From Chloroflexota bacterium (GTDB taxonomy: Bacteria > Chloroflexota > Anaerolineae > Anaerolineales > Villigracilaceae): a stretch of DNA of 64,000 nucleotides. Location of the stretch: assembly GCA_023459215.1 (NCBI GenBank), contig JAEWVF010000095.1:25905-89904 (forward strand). The letters are read 5' to 3'. Every line of letters starts with the position of its first letter. Within the stretch, counting starts at the first letter, position 1. A model generated the notes under the pieces. That model was not told the DNA's origin, ran no database searches, and worked only from the letters and a program-made list of their open reading frames with translations. A program made the position numbers and the translations under genes. Shown here in pieces: positions 7,985 through 16,483 of this stretch.

Positions 7985-8440
7985 ATGTCTGAAGAAACGA
8001 ATCCCAATCAAGAGCTCGGCTTTCTCGCAACCTGTGACCTGGTAAGCGAGGCAATGGGCGAGTATTACGAAAAACACGACCAGGTGATCGCCAATCTGGA
8101 AGCCCGCGCGCAAGCCCTGTTCGCCCGCATCGCACCCGAACACGTGCCTTTTGCCGAGTGCTATTCCAATGGCGACGAGAGCATTATCTGTGATGTGGAG
8201 GATGTGATGGATGGCTTTGGTTTGCTTTCGCTCTCCTTCCACAAAGGAGCAACGCCGGAGGCTGACTATTTCCTGGTCGCGAATTACATGGAACTCGCCA
8301 GTCCAGTGCGCATTTACAGCCTGTACGATCTGGGCCGTGCCCTGTGCGAGATTACGGAAATGGCCCAAGATGTTTTGAAAGCATTCAAACAAGTCATTCG
8401 GGATGGCAATCAGTGTCCGGTGACTTCCAGTCTGGAATAA
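7985..8440 (+). CDS. Hypothetical cytoplasmic protein
   Basis: A 151-aa acidic soluble protein. TAGGAGAAGAAC precedes the ATG. It is predicted mostly helical at both ends (FLATCDLVSEAMGEYYEKHDQVIANLEARAQ), with a short beta-like centre. No family recognised. It is the last gene before a 420-bp gap full of hairpins, so it may end the first part of operon 1. Confidence 0.65.
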   Translation: MSEETNPNQELGFLATCDLVSEAMGEYYEKHDQVIANLEARAQALFARIAPEHVPFAECYSNGDESIICDVEDVMDGFGLLSLSFHKGATPEADYFLVANYMELASPVRIYSLYDLGRALCEITEMAQDVLKAFKQVIRDGNQCPVTSSLE

Positions 8441-8458
8441 GCAGGCTGGTAAATCCGT

Positions 8459-8520
8459 CCTGTTCATCCTTTATGGATGGACAGGATCAATTTATCAACC
8501 TACCCTGAAGGGTTGTTGAT
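8459..8520 (+). other. Two adjacent hairpins after the 7985 gene
   Basis: An 11-bp stem (8459-8469 with 8475-8485, one G-U pair) is followed by a second interrupted stem (about 8493-8520: ATCAAC with GTTGAT outside, ACCCT with AGGGT inside). Neither has a U tract. They may protect the 3' end of the upstream message. Confidence 0.45.
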
Positions 8521-8530
8521 ACTGCATCTC

Positions 8531-8632
8531 AACGTTGGTTGGTTTTTCGAACGTAGGCTTTTATTTTGAACGTTGGTTCATTTTTCGATGAACCCAGTTT
8601 TACAAACGTTGGCTTTTGTTTTTCAACGTTGG
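8531..8632. repeat. Iteron-like direct repeats, AACGTTGG at ~19-bp steps
   Basis: AACGTTGG occurs at 8531, 8569, 8605 and 8625, with AACGTAGG at 8550 and a degenerate unit (GAACCCAG) near 8589, each followed by a T-rich tail. Steps are 19, 19, about 18, about 18 and 20 bp. The regular helical phasing suggests binding sites for an oligomeric protein or a replication-type iteron set. No Rep gene is visible nearby. Confidence 0.55.
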
Positions 8633-8671
8633 CTCTTTGCATCTTACCAACTGAATAGCTGTACCACAAGC

Positions 8672-8845
8672 ACCGGAGCATCGCTTCGGTACAAGACACA
8701 CAGCATCGGAGCATTGCTCCGGCACACGGGAAACACTCAATCCTTTTGCACCTGCCACTGGCAGGTGCAGGCCGGGTATCTCCCCGGCCAATTCATTCAT
8801 CAGCCGGGACAACAACCCGGCAAGCTACTGTGGCGGCAGCCACAG
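8672..8845 (+). other. Array of six consecutive hairpins in leader of the 8861 gene
   Basis: Six stems follow one another: 8672-8690 (8 bp), 8706-8722 (7 bp), 8747-8769 (10 bp), 8770-8789 (7 bp), 8803-8821 (6 bp) and 8828-8845 (7 bp), with loops of 3 to 7 nt. The first two are diverged direct repeats whose differences keep the pairing (C-G to U-G and G-U to G-C). The array ends just before the ribosome binding site AAGGAGG at 8849-8855. It looks like a structured mRNA leader or a processed intercistronic RNA; function unknown. Confidence 0.55.
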
Positions 8846-8860
8846 CACAAGGAGGCTCAA

Positions 8861-9070
8861 ATGGCTGTAACTGACACACTGTTCCTTAAAATGGGTGGGG
8901 ATGGCAATATTCTCCTCCCGGTAGTTGACTCGCCGCTCCTGGAAGCGCACTGCCCCGAATGCGGGGAAGCCCTGCGCCTGGGAACGCTGGATCCGCTAAC
9001 CACCGGAGGCTACTCCATCCCATTCGTCTTCTGCAAAAACAACTGTGACCTGCGCAGTTATGCCTTCTGA
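8861..9070 (+). CDS. Small zinc-ribbon-like protein
   Basis: A 69-aa protein with CPEC near residue 31 and a second Cys pair (CKNNC) near residue 58, a treble-clef or zinc-ribbon type arrangement. The ATG at 8861 is preceded by a strong AAGGAGG; the longer upstream frame runs through the hairpin array and is rejected. Function unknown. It is followed at 9079 by a one-helix membrane protein. Confidence 0.65.
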   Translation: MAVTDTLFLKMGGDGNILLPVVDSPLLEAHCPECGEALRLGTLDPLTTGGYSIPFVFCKNNCDLRSYAF

Positions 9071-9078
9071 GAGGCGAC

Positions 9079-9279
9079 ATGCAACCCATCGATGTCATCC
9101 TCCGCGGAGCAATCCAATTCGCAGTCATGGGAGTCTGGGGTCTGTTTGGCCTGGCGCTCGTCGTCGGCCTGACCGGCAGAACCATCCGCTGGTTGTGGGT
9201 ACTGACCCACCCAGTCCGGGCGGTAGTACATATCCCAGCTGAAGACGTGGTTGATGCAGAATGGGTACGCGATCTGTAA
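9079..9279 (+). CDS. Small membrane protein
   Basis: A 66-aa protein with one hydrophobic helix (residues 12-33: FAVMGVWGLFGLALVVGL) followed by a basic stretch and an acidic C-terminus. GAGAGGCGAC before the ATG is a weak ribosome binding site. It is probably co-transcribed with the zinc-ribbon gene 8 bp upstream. No family recognised. Confidence 0.55.
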   Translation: MQPIDVILRGAIQFAVMGVWGLFGLALVVGLTGRTIRWLWVLTHPVRAVVHIPAEDVVDAEWVRDL

Positions 9280-9359
9280 CCCATCCGGCGCAGCCACCCA
9301 GAAACAAAACCCTACAACGAATCAAACACATCCCGGATTGGCGCAAGCCGTCCACCCAT

Positions 9360-9400
9360 GCAAACAGGGAGATCAAGCGATCCTCCCTGTTTGCATTTTT
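9360..9400 (+). terminator. Intrinsic terminator inside operon 1
   Basis: An 11-bp perfect stem (9360-9370 with 9384-9394) is followed by ATTTTT. A second small hairpin (GCCGG/CCGGC at about 9412-9425) sits directly before the ribosome binding site of the next gene, so some transcription may continue or restart here. Confidence 0.7.
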
Positions 9401-9435
9401 AGACAAGCTGCCGGTCATCCGGCAAGGAGAACAAG

Positions 9436-10017
9436 ATGCAACAGCTCTACACCGTCAAAATCACGCGGGTCATCCTGGCGGAAAATCTGGTCGAGGCGCG
9501 CAAGCTGGGACTCTCGATAGACAATCCGCAGGATGTCGAGTGCGTTGAACCTATCCAGGGACTGTACGACATCCCGCAAGGTTGGGCAGACGCCATTCCA
9601 TACGGCGCCGGGCAGCAAAACACCCGGCAGTGCCTGCTGGCCCTACTGGCAGCAGACAACCGGTTCGATCACCTTGAAGTCCACCCCTGCCTGGCAGTCG
9701 GCAGGGATGAAAAAGGCCAGATACTCCTGGAACAATGCGAGGAGAAAGATCCCGCTGTTTGTGTCTGGTCGGTCTACGGACACCTGATCGCTGGCGGCCT
9801 GGAATGCCTGGCCGACTTTGATCAGCGCGAACAGGCCGAAGATTTCCGCGGCCAGATCATCAAGATCCAGGGTATATGGGCGCAAGCGGATGAACATTTC
9901 ACCGCGTCCGGAACACGTCCGGCCTTTGTCGAAGACGGACACCTGGAAGCCTATTTCGAAGACCGCATCAGCGGCGGCGACCTGTACGGCGGCCAACCTT
10001 TGACCGAGGATTGGTAG
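9436..10017 (+). CDS. Hypothetical protein
   Basis: A 193-aa acidic soluble protein preceded by CAAGGAGAACAAG. The N-terminus (LYTVKITRVILAENLVEARKLG) resembles short stress-type or phage-type domains, but I do not recognise a family. It starts a run of three closely spaced hypothetical genes (9436, 10025, 10516) before the VirB4-like ATPase. Confidence 0.6.
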   Translation: MQQLYTVKITRVILAENLVEARKLGLSIDNPQDVECVEPIQGLYDIPQGWADAIPYGAGQQNTRQCLLALLAADNRFDHLEVHPCLAVGRDEKGQILLEQCEEKDPAVCVWSVYGHLIAGGLECLADFDQREQAEDFRGQIIKIQGIWAQADEHFTASGTRPAFVEDGHLEAYFEDRISGGDLYGGQPLTEDW

Positions 10018-10024
10018 GTGGAGC

Positions 10025-10510
10025 ATGCAAAGCTCTTTTCTGACCCACCTCCAGCCATCCTTCAGCGCCGAACACCGTCGCTTCAGACCGGTACTTGAAA
10101 TGGCACACAAACTAGACATCGGCACCAATCCCTCACCCGAAGCTCTTTTCGATGCCGGCACGGCTGGCTTCCAGATCTGGTGCACGCCCGCGGATTACCC
10201 GCAAGGCTGGGAACCGGTCATCTCGAAGCTGTTTCCCGGCGCTTTCGCCAAAGACTGCGCCTATGTCGCCTCGGTCCACTGGCGTTGGGAGGGTGAGACG
10301 ATTGTCGGCCTGAACTTGTCGACAGCCGCCTATGCCCTGGCGGATAACATCAGCGAGCGCTTCACCGATTCTGAAACGCGCCGCAACGTGAATGGCAAAC
10401 AGACCATCTACAACCGTCCCGAGGATCTGGCCTGGGCAAGGAAGCACATCCACATCCTGTTCAGGCTGGCCGGTGTGCCGACCCCGCCCATCCATACCGA
10501 AAAGGAATGA
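10025..10510 (+). CDS. Hypothetical protein
   Basis: A 161-aa soluble protein starting 7 bp after the previous gene, with GGTGGAGC before the ATG. It has several Trp and aromatic residues (FQIWCTPADYPQGWEPVI, SVHWRWEG) and a His-rich helix near the C-terminus (ARKHIHILFRLAG). No family recognised. Its stop overlaps the possible ATG of the next gene. Confidence 0.6.
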   Translation: MQSSFLTHLQPSFSAEHRRFRPVLEMAHKLDIGTNPSPEALFDAGTAGFQIWCTPADYPQGWEPVISKLFPGAFAKDCAYVASVHWRWEGETIVGLNLSTAAYALADNISERFTDSETRRNVNGKQTIYNRPEDLAWARKHIHILFRLAGVPTPPIHTEKE

Positions 10511-10515
10511 CACCC

Positions 10516-10785
10516 ATGAGCGAAATCAAAAGTAACCGCGAACTGTGGGGTGTGGATTTCCCCATTGGCGCTGAATGGGACGCCGGCGTCACGGCACCGC
10601 ATGTGCCCCCTGATAAAGCCGGGCGCTGGACGGTCCGGCGCGAAGCCGGGGGTTTTGCTGTTACCTTTCACCATTTTCAATCCGGCGCGGAGGATCTCCT
10701 GAATACCTTCCCGCCCACTGAAACAGGCGAAGTGGCCGCCAAAATCCATGCGCTGGCATCCCGCCTGGCCCCTCTCATCAAATAA
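10516..10785 (+). CDS. Hypothetical protein
   Basis: An 89-aa protein when started at the second ATG (10516), which has AAAGGAA at good spacing; the first ATG at 10507 overlaps the previous stop. It contains a short beta-like central part (GRWTVRREAGGFAVTFHHF) and an Ala-rich C-terminal helix. No family recognised. Confidence 0.55.
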   Translation: MSEIKSNRELWGVDFPIGAEWDAGVTAPHVPPDKAGRWTVRREAGGFAVTFHHFQSGAEDLLNTFPPTETGEVAAKIHALASRLAPLIK

Positions 10786-10801
10786 AACAGAACTGCGCCA
10801 C

Positions 10802-10873
10802 CCGCCCATGAGCACCGGAGCTTCCTTCTCTCAATTAATTAGGGAGCTCCGGTACAGGTCTGCTCGTGGGCGG
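10802..10873 (+). other. Nested hairpin in the leader of the VirB4-like gene
   Basis: The outer stem pairs 10802-10814 with 10861-10873 (13 bp, one G-U); the inner stem pairs CCGGAGCT (10815-10822) with AGCTCCGG (10845-10852). The inner stem shares CACCGGAGC and CCGGTAC with the first hairpin of the array at 8672, so the two regions may hold related elements. It lies 38 bp before the start at 10911. Confidence 0.55.
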
Positions 10874-10910
10874 TTGAGGCAATGCCTGTTTTTCCGTTCA
10901 GGAGACGTGA

Positions 10911-13900
10911 ATGATTCAAAGCATCAAGAATATCATCCCCAAGTGGCTGCGCTTCGAGCACAAAACCGAGCTTGCGCCGAACGATCTGGTCATCCACGAC
11001 AGCAACATCGTTTTTGACGGCGACCGCCTGGATTACCTGTGGTTCCACCTGACTGAGCGCGAGGCCGGCAAGGAATTCAGCGGCTACCGCGTGGTGCGCC
11101 TGCTGCACGTCAAGTTCATCCCGATCGAGGTCAGGTCGGACGCGGGCCTCTTGCAAAAGATGCGCTCTGTGCTGCGCGGCGCGAACGGCGCCAACATCAA
11201 CCTGGTCTATGTGGCCGCCGGCATTTTCGATGAGCCCGCGATCGGGATTGTGCAGTGCTACGGCGTCTCATCTTTTGCGGAAAGCCTGGAAGCGGCCGCC
11301 CGCCAATCCCTGCGCGACCTGGCTGTCCTGGAAGCCGGACTCAAGGGCGCGTACCGCCAGTTGCGTCTGGATCCTTTGGGCATCCGGGTGGCGCAGTGGC
11401 TGTACAGCTCGCTCGAACAATTTCCACACGCGATCGTGGCGGTGGGTCATCCCGATCCGCGTGAGAACGTGCGCGAAAATAACCGCAACCAGCGCAATCC
11501 ACTGATCGATGCCGACAACACTGCCCTGAATATGTCCTTGCAGCAGAATGAAATTTTATATCGGGGCATGTCCAGCTTGGGCGAGGAGTTCCTGCTGATG
11601 GTGCTGTCCTACAGCGTCCCGGTGCGCACAATTAGCGCGATGCTGGCCGGGTTCGCCGAGGAAGTCTCGATCTGGGCCAGCCAGCAAAGCGGGGTGCGCT
11701 CGGCCTCCTTTGGCATCTCGCTGCCGGCCATGCTCTCCGGGGCCTTGGCCGAATCTGCCTCCAGCAACTATGGCTACGGCCTGGGCGAGGCTCACACCAG
11801 CGGCGAAGCCCATACCGATGGGCAGGCCCAATCTGAAGGCCAGGCACAAACGATTGGACAGGCCGAATCGCGCGGCTGGTCGCATTCCATCTCAAAAGGC
11901 ACCACGACCAGCGAAGGAACAACCGTCACGGATGGCACCAGCCTGATGGACGGCACTTCGCATGTCGAAAGCCAGTCGCAGAGCAGCGGACAATCCAGCG
12001 CTGTTTCGCACACCGATTCGGTCGGCGGCGCACACACCGAAACCGACTCAAAGGGCTGGAATGCCGGGGTCAGCGCAGCCGGCAAGGATATTCCAATCGT
12101 CGGCGGAATCGTCAAGGCTCTGGGCTTCGGGGATGTCAAGGTCAATGCCGGGTACAACCAGGGTGAGGCGGTATCGGATATGAGCAGTTGGGGAGCCTCC
12201 GATACTACATCCTCGATGTCGATGAGTTCAAGCAGCTCCGGGGTTGCAGACGGCGTTTCGCATGCCGAAGGCAGGAGTCATTCCGAAGGCAAAAGCCAGT
12301 CCGTCTCCCATTCGGAGAGTGAATCCTGGGGCTCGTCGGGTTCGGTCACCAACTCAGTAGCCGATACCACCAGCCAAAGCAGCACGCTCTCGCAGGCGGA
12401 TACCAAATCCACCTCGGACACGAAATCCAGCGCCGAATCGACCGGGCTGGGCATCGGGCGCTCGGCCAGTTCCGGGTTGATGGTGGGGGTCGCGCCCTCC
12501 TTCTCGATCGGCGAGTCGGCCCAATGGCAGAATGACCCGGCCATGCTGATCACGCAAATCATGCGCACCCAGGAAAAATTGCTGAACATCGCCAGCATTG
12601 AAGGAGCCTTCCACACCGATGTCTACGCTCTGGCGCGCAGTGAGCGCGGACTGCAGGCCCTGATGGGGTTGATCCCGGAGAGCTTCCAGGGTACGGAAGA
12701 TGTGGTCACCGGCGTCCAGTGCCGCGACCTGGCCGGCGAGGAGCAGGCCTATATCCGCAAACACGCCTCGGTCTTTACCCCATCGACCCGCATGGAGCGC
12801 ATCCCGGGCGTGCTTTCCGGTTACATGGATTCGACCCTGCTGACCATGCTCCAAACGGCAGCCTATGTCGCGCCGGGGGTCTTTGAACAGGGTGCGGCCC
12901 TGACCACCCAGGAGGAAACCCCGCCTTTTGCCTTCTATCCCGACATGCCCGGCGATTTGATCCTGGGCAGGCAGTACTCGGTGGAAACCGGCCGGGTGAC
13001 GGATGCCCTGTTGAAGCTCTCCCCGGAACGACACTTCCATACCGCCTTTATCGGGGATTCCGGCTTCGGGAAATCGGTGGCCGCCGAACGCCTGGCTTTC
13101 GAGGTCATGACCAAACTGCAGCACCGCGTCATCGTCCTGGATTTCGGCCAGGGCTGGCGGCGGGCATTACGCTGGCCGGGCAGCCAGGGCCGGGTGGACA
13201 TCCGCCAGCTGCACCCGGGGGCTGAACGCCCGCTGCGCTGGAATTTCCTGCAAGTCCCCAAACGGATCGAGGCTTCGCGCTACCGCACAATGGTTTGCGA
13301 ACTGTTCGCGAATGCCGGCCGGATGGGACCCAGGCAGCTCGGCTTCCTGCGCCGGGCCCTGACCGAAGTCTATGCCCGCCAGGGAGTTCTGTTTGGAAAC
13401 ATCGATGAGTGTTTTTCGCGTCTCATTCAGGAGGCAATGAGCGAGATCAAATCCAAAAAAACGGTCAATGAGTATGAGAGCGAAGGCCTGAAGCGCGCCC
13501 GCGAAAGGAAATTTGAAACCCTGACCCTTGAAAAGCAGGAACGCCTGCTGGTTTCTGAAAACGAAGCCAAAACCCTCGGGCTTCAGGCGGGCAAACCGGT
13601 GCTGGCATTGAATGCGGAGCAACGCCAGGCCCTGGCCGTTTATCGCAGCAGCCAGGTCAGCGTCCGGGATTGGATCGCGGTCCTGCGCAAGTATTACGAA
13701 AGCGTCTCCAAAAAGAACGACCAGGCCAGCCGCACCTCCCTGGAAGGCGTCTTGCTGCGCCTGGAGCAGTTCGATGAAGGCCAGATGTGCCAGCAGTATG
13801 GGCCGGGTGCCGATAGTTTGGCGATCGAGGATCTCGGTTTGCTGGGGCCGCAGGCCGATCCCTGGGGCGTAGCGGTCATCGAGGGCGGCGCGGATATGGA

Positions 13901-14465
13901 TGAGTTCTCCAAGGCTGCGCTCTTCAGCCTGCTGGCGAATGTGCTGTATGCGGATGCCATCGCGCGCCGCCGGGAGAGCCTGGCCGGTAAGAAATTCCCG
14001 ATCATGGATATTTTCTTTGAGGAAGCCAATAAGGTTTTGTCGGGAGTGGCCAGCGGCGCGGCTTCTGATGACAGCCACAATGCGGCTGCCGGCTCGGTGG
14101 CAGCCATTTGGGAAAGCATGTGGCGGGATGGACGCAAATACGGCGTCTTCCTGCACCTGATGGCGCAGACCGTTTCGGCGCTGCCCAAAGGCATCTTTTC
14201 CTCCTGCGCCAATCTGTTCCTGTTCCAAACCAAAGATGCGGCCGACCGCGATATGGTCCTGCCGCATCTGGGAAAATCCGAGAAGGGAATGGTGAACACC
14301 GAGTACAAACGCTACCTGGCGCGCATTCCCAAAACCTATGCCATCACCAAGCTGGGTTATAGCACGGATGTCTTTGATCTGGAGCCGGTTCTGATCCAGC
14401 CGGCTTATATCCAGTGCGCCGAGCCTTCGGATAAAGAGATTGTCAGGTGGTTACAGGATAAGTAA
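10911..14465 (+). CDS. VirB4/HerA-like secretion ATPase with Ser/Gln-rich insert
   Basis: An 1184-aa protein with CAGGAGACGTG before the ATG. Residues 1-280 form a divergent N-terminal domain. Residues about 285-515 are a low-complexity Gly/Ser/Thr/Gln/His-rich region built of short repeats such as GEAHTSGEAHTDGQ. The C-terminal ATPase has Walker A GDSGFGKS near residue 715 and a Walker B-like IMDIFFEEANK near residue 1030; IWESMWRDGRKYGVFLHLMAQT near residue 1070 is typical of VirB4/TraC/HerA motors. A small helical insert interrupts the motor near residues 840-930. It probably powers the secretion or conjugation apparatus of operon 1. No relaxase or coupling protein is visible nearby. Confidence 0.8.
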   Translation: MIQSIKNIIPKWLRFEHKTELAPNDLVIHDSNIVFDGDRLDYLWFHLTEREAGKEFSGYRVVRLLHVKFIPIEVRSDAGLLQKMRSVLRGANGANINLVYVAAGIFDEPAIGIVQCYGVSSFAESLEAAARQSLRDLAVLEAGLKGAYRQLRLDPLGIRVAQWLYSSLEQFPHAIVAVGHPDPRENVRENNRNQRNPLIDADNTALNMSLQQNEILYRGMSSLGEEFLLMVLSYSVPVRTISAMLAGFAEEVSIWASQQSGVRSASFGISLPAMLSGALAESASSNYGYGLGEAHTSGEAHTDGQAQSEGQAQTIGQAESRGWSHSISKGTTTSEGTTVTDGTSLMDGTSHVESQSQSSGQSSAVSHTDSVGGAHTETDSKGWNAGVSAAGKDIPIVGGIVKALGFGDVKVNAGYNQGEAVSDMSSWGASDTTSSMSMSSSSSGVADGVSHAEGRSHSEGKSQSVSHSESESWGSSGSVTNSVADTTSQSSTLSQADTKSTSDTKSSAESTGLGIGRSASSGLMVGVAPSFSIGESAQWQNDPAMLITQIMRTQEKLLNIASIEGAFHTDVYALARSERGLQALMGLIPESFQGTEDVVTGVQCRDLAGEEQAYIRKHASVFTPSTRMERIPGVLSGYMDSTLLTMLQTAAYVAPGVFEQGAALTTQEETPPFAFYPDMPGDLILGRQYSVETGRVTDALLKLSPERHFHTAFIGDSGFGKSVAAERLAFEVMTKLQHRVIVLDFGQGWRRALRWPGSQGRVDIRQLHPGAERPLRWNFLQVPKRIEASRYRTMVCELFANAGRMGPRQLGFLRRALTEVYARQGVLFGNIDECFSRLIQEAMSEIKSKKTVNEYESEGLKRARERKFETLTLEKQERLLVSENEAKTLGLQAGKPVLALNAEQRQALAVYRSSQVSVRDWIAVLRKYYESVSKKNDQASRTSLEGVLLRLEQFDEGQMCQQYGPGADSLAIEDLGLLGPQADPWGVAVIEGGADMDEFSKAALFSLLANVLYADAIARRRESLAGKKFPIMDIFFEEANKVLSGVASGAASDDSHNAAAGSVAAIWESMWRDGRKYGVFLHLMAQTVSALPKGIFSSCANLFLFQTKDAADRDMVLPHLGKSEKGMVNTEYKRYLARIPKTYAITKLGYSTDVFDLEPVLIQPAYIQCAEPSDKEIVRWLQDK

Positions 14466-14548
14466 TTAAACCAGTATCAAGTGGTTTTTCTGCCGAGATC
14501 TTTCAATAGACAGATGGACAGGCATTATCTACACAGCAGTTATGATAT

Positions 14549-14710
14549 AGGGGTTGTTCAAAAAGTCGGACAGCCCCTTTTGATTTCCCACTTGCCGCCC
14601 GTTTTGTAAGATTTTATGGGCTTTCGGCATCAAAAAAGCATCTTCTCTTGCGGTTTTCTCCCACTTTGGGTTGTCCAAAAAGAAAAAACGACTCTTTTTG
14701 GACAACCCCT
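14549..14710. mobile_element. MITE-like element with inverted ends
   Basis: The ends 14549-14568 and 14689-14710 are imperfect inverted repeats (AGGGGTTGT...AAAAAG...TCG). The right end also forms a separate 15-bp perfect stem with an internal copy (14668-14682 with 14694-14708). The 162-bp element has no coding capacity and sits just after the end of operon 1. Confidence 0.45.
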
Positions 14711-14861
14711 GTCATAAGTAATGATCTCATTGGACAAGAGCGTCCCCACAATCAACAAAACATTGAGTGAACGAATGCTAAAAAGTCCAGGTACTCACCT
14801 GGGCTGGCCAGCCGTGCCAAACAGACATGACAGCCCTTGGGCAGCCAGTGTGCCCAAATGT

Positions 14862-15584
14862 TCATTTCAAAAGCTTATTTTCGTTAGATTTGTTTTCCTC
14901 TGGTTCCTGCTTCCCGGTGGCCGATAATAGCATTCGTTTAAATGCTGATTTAGCTTGACTGACAGAATTTTCATCCTTAGTTTGTTGTTTTTGCGATTCT
15001 TCGAGACCACTGCTTAGTAAGCCAATCACCTTCTCTGGTGATGGCAATAGTTTAAAATCACTATCCAGACTCTCGGGGTCAAGGTTCAAATTAGCAACAA
15101 AAATCATTGTTTCATCAAACAAATCTTCACGCAACTCAGATGATTGGACAATTTCTTCGGTGGTTTTATTCTTGAACGTACGAGTTCTTAGCATTTCAAC
15201 AAACTTCACAAGGCGTTCCCAAAGAATTCCCAGAGTAGTCTGCATTATTCGTTCATATTCATCGACTTTGCTGATAGCCTCATATTTTTGACCGTAGTAG
15301 TTCAGCCTTTCTTCAGGTATCAATGGCGTGATTATCACAAGGCCAACGATCATAACAATCACATCATCTATTACCCCTAGAAATGCCAATTTATCCGGTA
15401 TCAGATCCATCGGTGATTGTAGATATAGTAAAACGCCAGATGCCAGCGCTCTTACTGTTATTGGTAAGGCTTCATCCTCGATTATTTCGGTAAATAGCTT
15501 ACTGTTTACTCCTAAATTTTCCAACCACTTCTTGATGGACTGAATAAATGCTTCATAAGTGTTTTTCTGAGGCCCGGTTGTCAT
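14862..15584 (-). CDS. DUF1232 (YkvA-like) membrane protein
   Basis: A 240-aa protein. Residues 45-90 carry the DUF1232 pattern LYLQSPMDLIPDKLAFLGVIDDVIVM: a membrane hairpin of unknown function. The C-terminal half is soluble, charged and helical. It overlaps the upstream gene by one base (TAATG), so the two form an operon. Confidence 0.75.
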   Translation of the reverse strand: MTTGPQKNTYEAFIQSIKKWLENLGVNSKLFTEIIEDEALPITVRALASGVLLYLQSPMDLIPDKLAFLGVIDDVIVMIVGLVIITPLIPEERLNYYGQKYEAISKVDEYERIMQTTLGILWERLVKFVEMLRTRTFKNKTTEEIVQSSELREDLFDETMIFVANLNLDPESLDSDFKLLPSPEKVIGLLSSGLEESQKQQTKDENSVSQAKSAFKRMLLSATGKQEPEENKSNENKLLK

Positions 15585-16483
15585 TATTCATCTCCAGATT
15601 GATATTTTTCTATAAGTTCATAATTTTCTTGAGTTTGCAACAGCATTTCGTTGAAACGCTGCTTCAACCATTCGGGTAGATGCTGTTGCGCAAAATCAGG
15701 GTGGAGAGTTTTCATCATTGCTCGATAGGCTTGTTTCACGTCTGTTAAGGGGGCGCTTTCATGTAGCCCAAACCATTCGTAAGGATTATCGCGAAGGGCA
15801 ATGATGATAGCAATTACAACGGTTGCTAATTTGTTGTCGTTTCGCTTTAACCATTGATTGACGAAACTAAACCCGCCGATAGCAACACCTGCTCCCGCAA
15901 GTGTCCAACCGATTGGCCCCAGCGTGACTCCCAAAAGAGTGGTAGCGCCCTGATAAACAGCCCAGGGAAAAGTAACACCAATCGCTGATGAAATGGCTCC
16001 AAGTCCGGTTGTAGTCGCAAGATATATACCAAAGCCTGAAATCTTGGCAGCAAATATACCGGTTACTGGGATAAAACCAATGCCCATTTGCTGTGCTCGT
16101 TTTGCAATATTTTCATCAGCCTGTTTGATGACAGATGCAAGTTCATCATCACTGAGGTTTTTCAATTGTTTACTAAATTTTTCGCTCCATCTTTGCCGGA
16201 TTTGGCGCATCAACCAGGTGCTACTTTCGGTTTCCCAATTTTCGCATTCAATTGATAGATTTTGCGCCACCTTTATAAGTGACGCTCGCATCACTTGTTC
16301 TTTATCGGCATATTTTGGGGCCTTGCTCGTTTCGCGCAAGAAGGGAATGATGACGCCTCTGATAAGCACATCTTTGTCCCCAGGCAGATAATGCTTTTCT
16401 CCCTTGATGAGACGGGCAATATCCCAGAGCTCATTAACTTCCAGACGATATAAAGCTTTGAAAGTGAAATCAAATACACTCAT
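15584..16483 (-). CDS. YaaW-like protein with C-terminal J domain
   Basis: A 299-aa protein. The N-terminal part (ELWDIARLIKGE, then SSTWLMRQIRQRW and LSDDELASVIKQADE) resembles the DUF3944/UPF0174 (YaaW) family. Residues 130-215 are Gly/Ala-rich hydrophobic helices. Residues 235-299 form a J-like domain with the HPD tripeptide (YRAMMKTLHPDF), the element that stimulates DnaK ATPase. It therefore looks like a membrane-tethered co-chaperone. First gene of the two-gene operon with the DUF1232 protein. Confidence 0.7.
   Translation of the reverse strand: MSVFDFTFKALYRLEVNELWDIARLIKGEKHYLPGDKDVLIRGVIIPFLRETSKAPKYADKEQVMRASLIKVAQNLSIECENWETESSTWLMRQIRQRWSEKFSKQLKNLSDDELASVIKQADENIAKRAQQMGIGFIPVTGIFAAKISGFGIYLATTTGLGAISSAIGVTFPWAVYQGATTLLGVTLGPIGWTLAGAGVAIGGFSFVNQWLKRNDNKLATVVIAIIIALRDNPYEWFGLHESAPLTDVKQAYRAMMKTLHPDFAQQHLPEWLKQRFNEMLLQTQENYELIEKYQSGDE

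Noticed and set aside
8531..8632. Possible CRISPR array
   Set aside because: Units are only 8 bp with 10-12 bp T-rich gaps, far shorter than CRISPR repeats and spacers, and no cas genes are present.
13167..14267. 366-codon minus-strand frame inside the VirB4-like gene
   Set aside because: It is antisense to a motif-bearing gene and arises from GC-rich codon structure; no family features.
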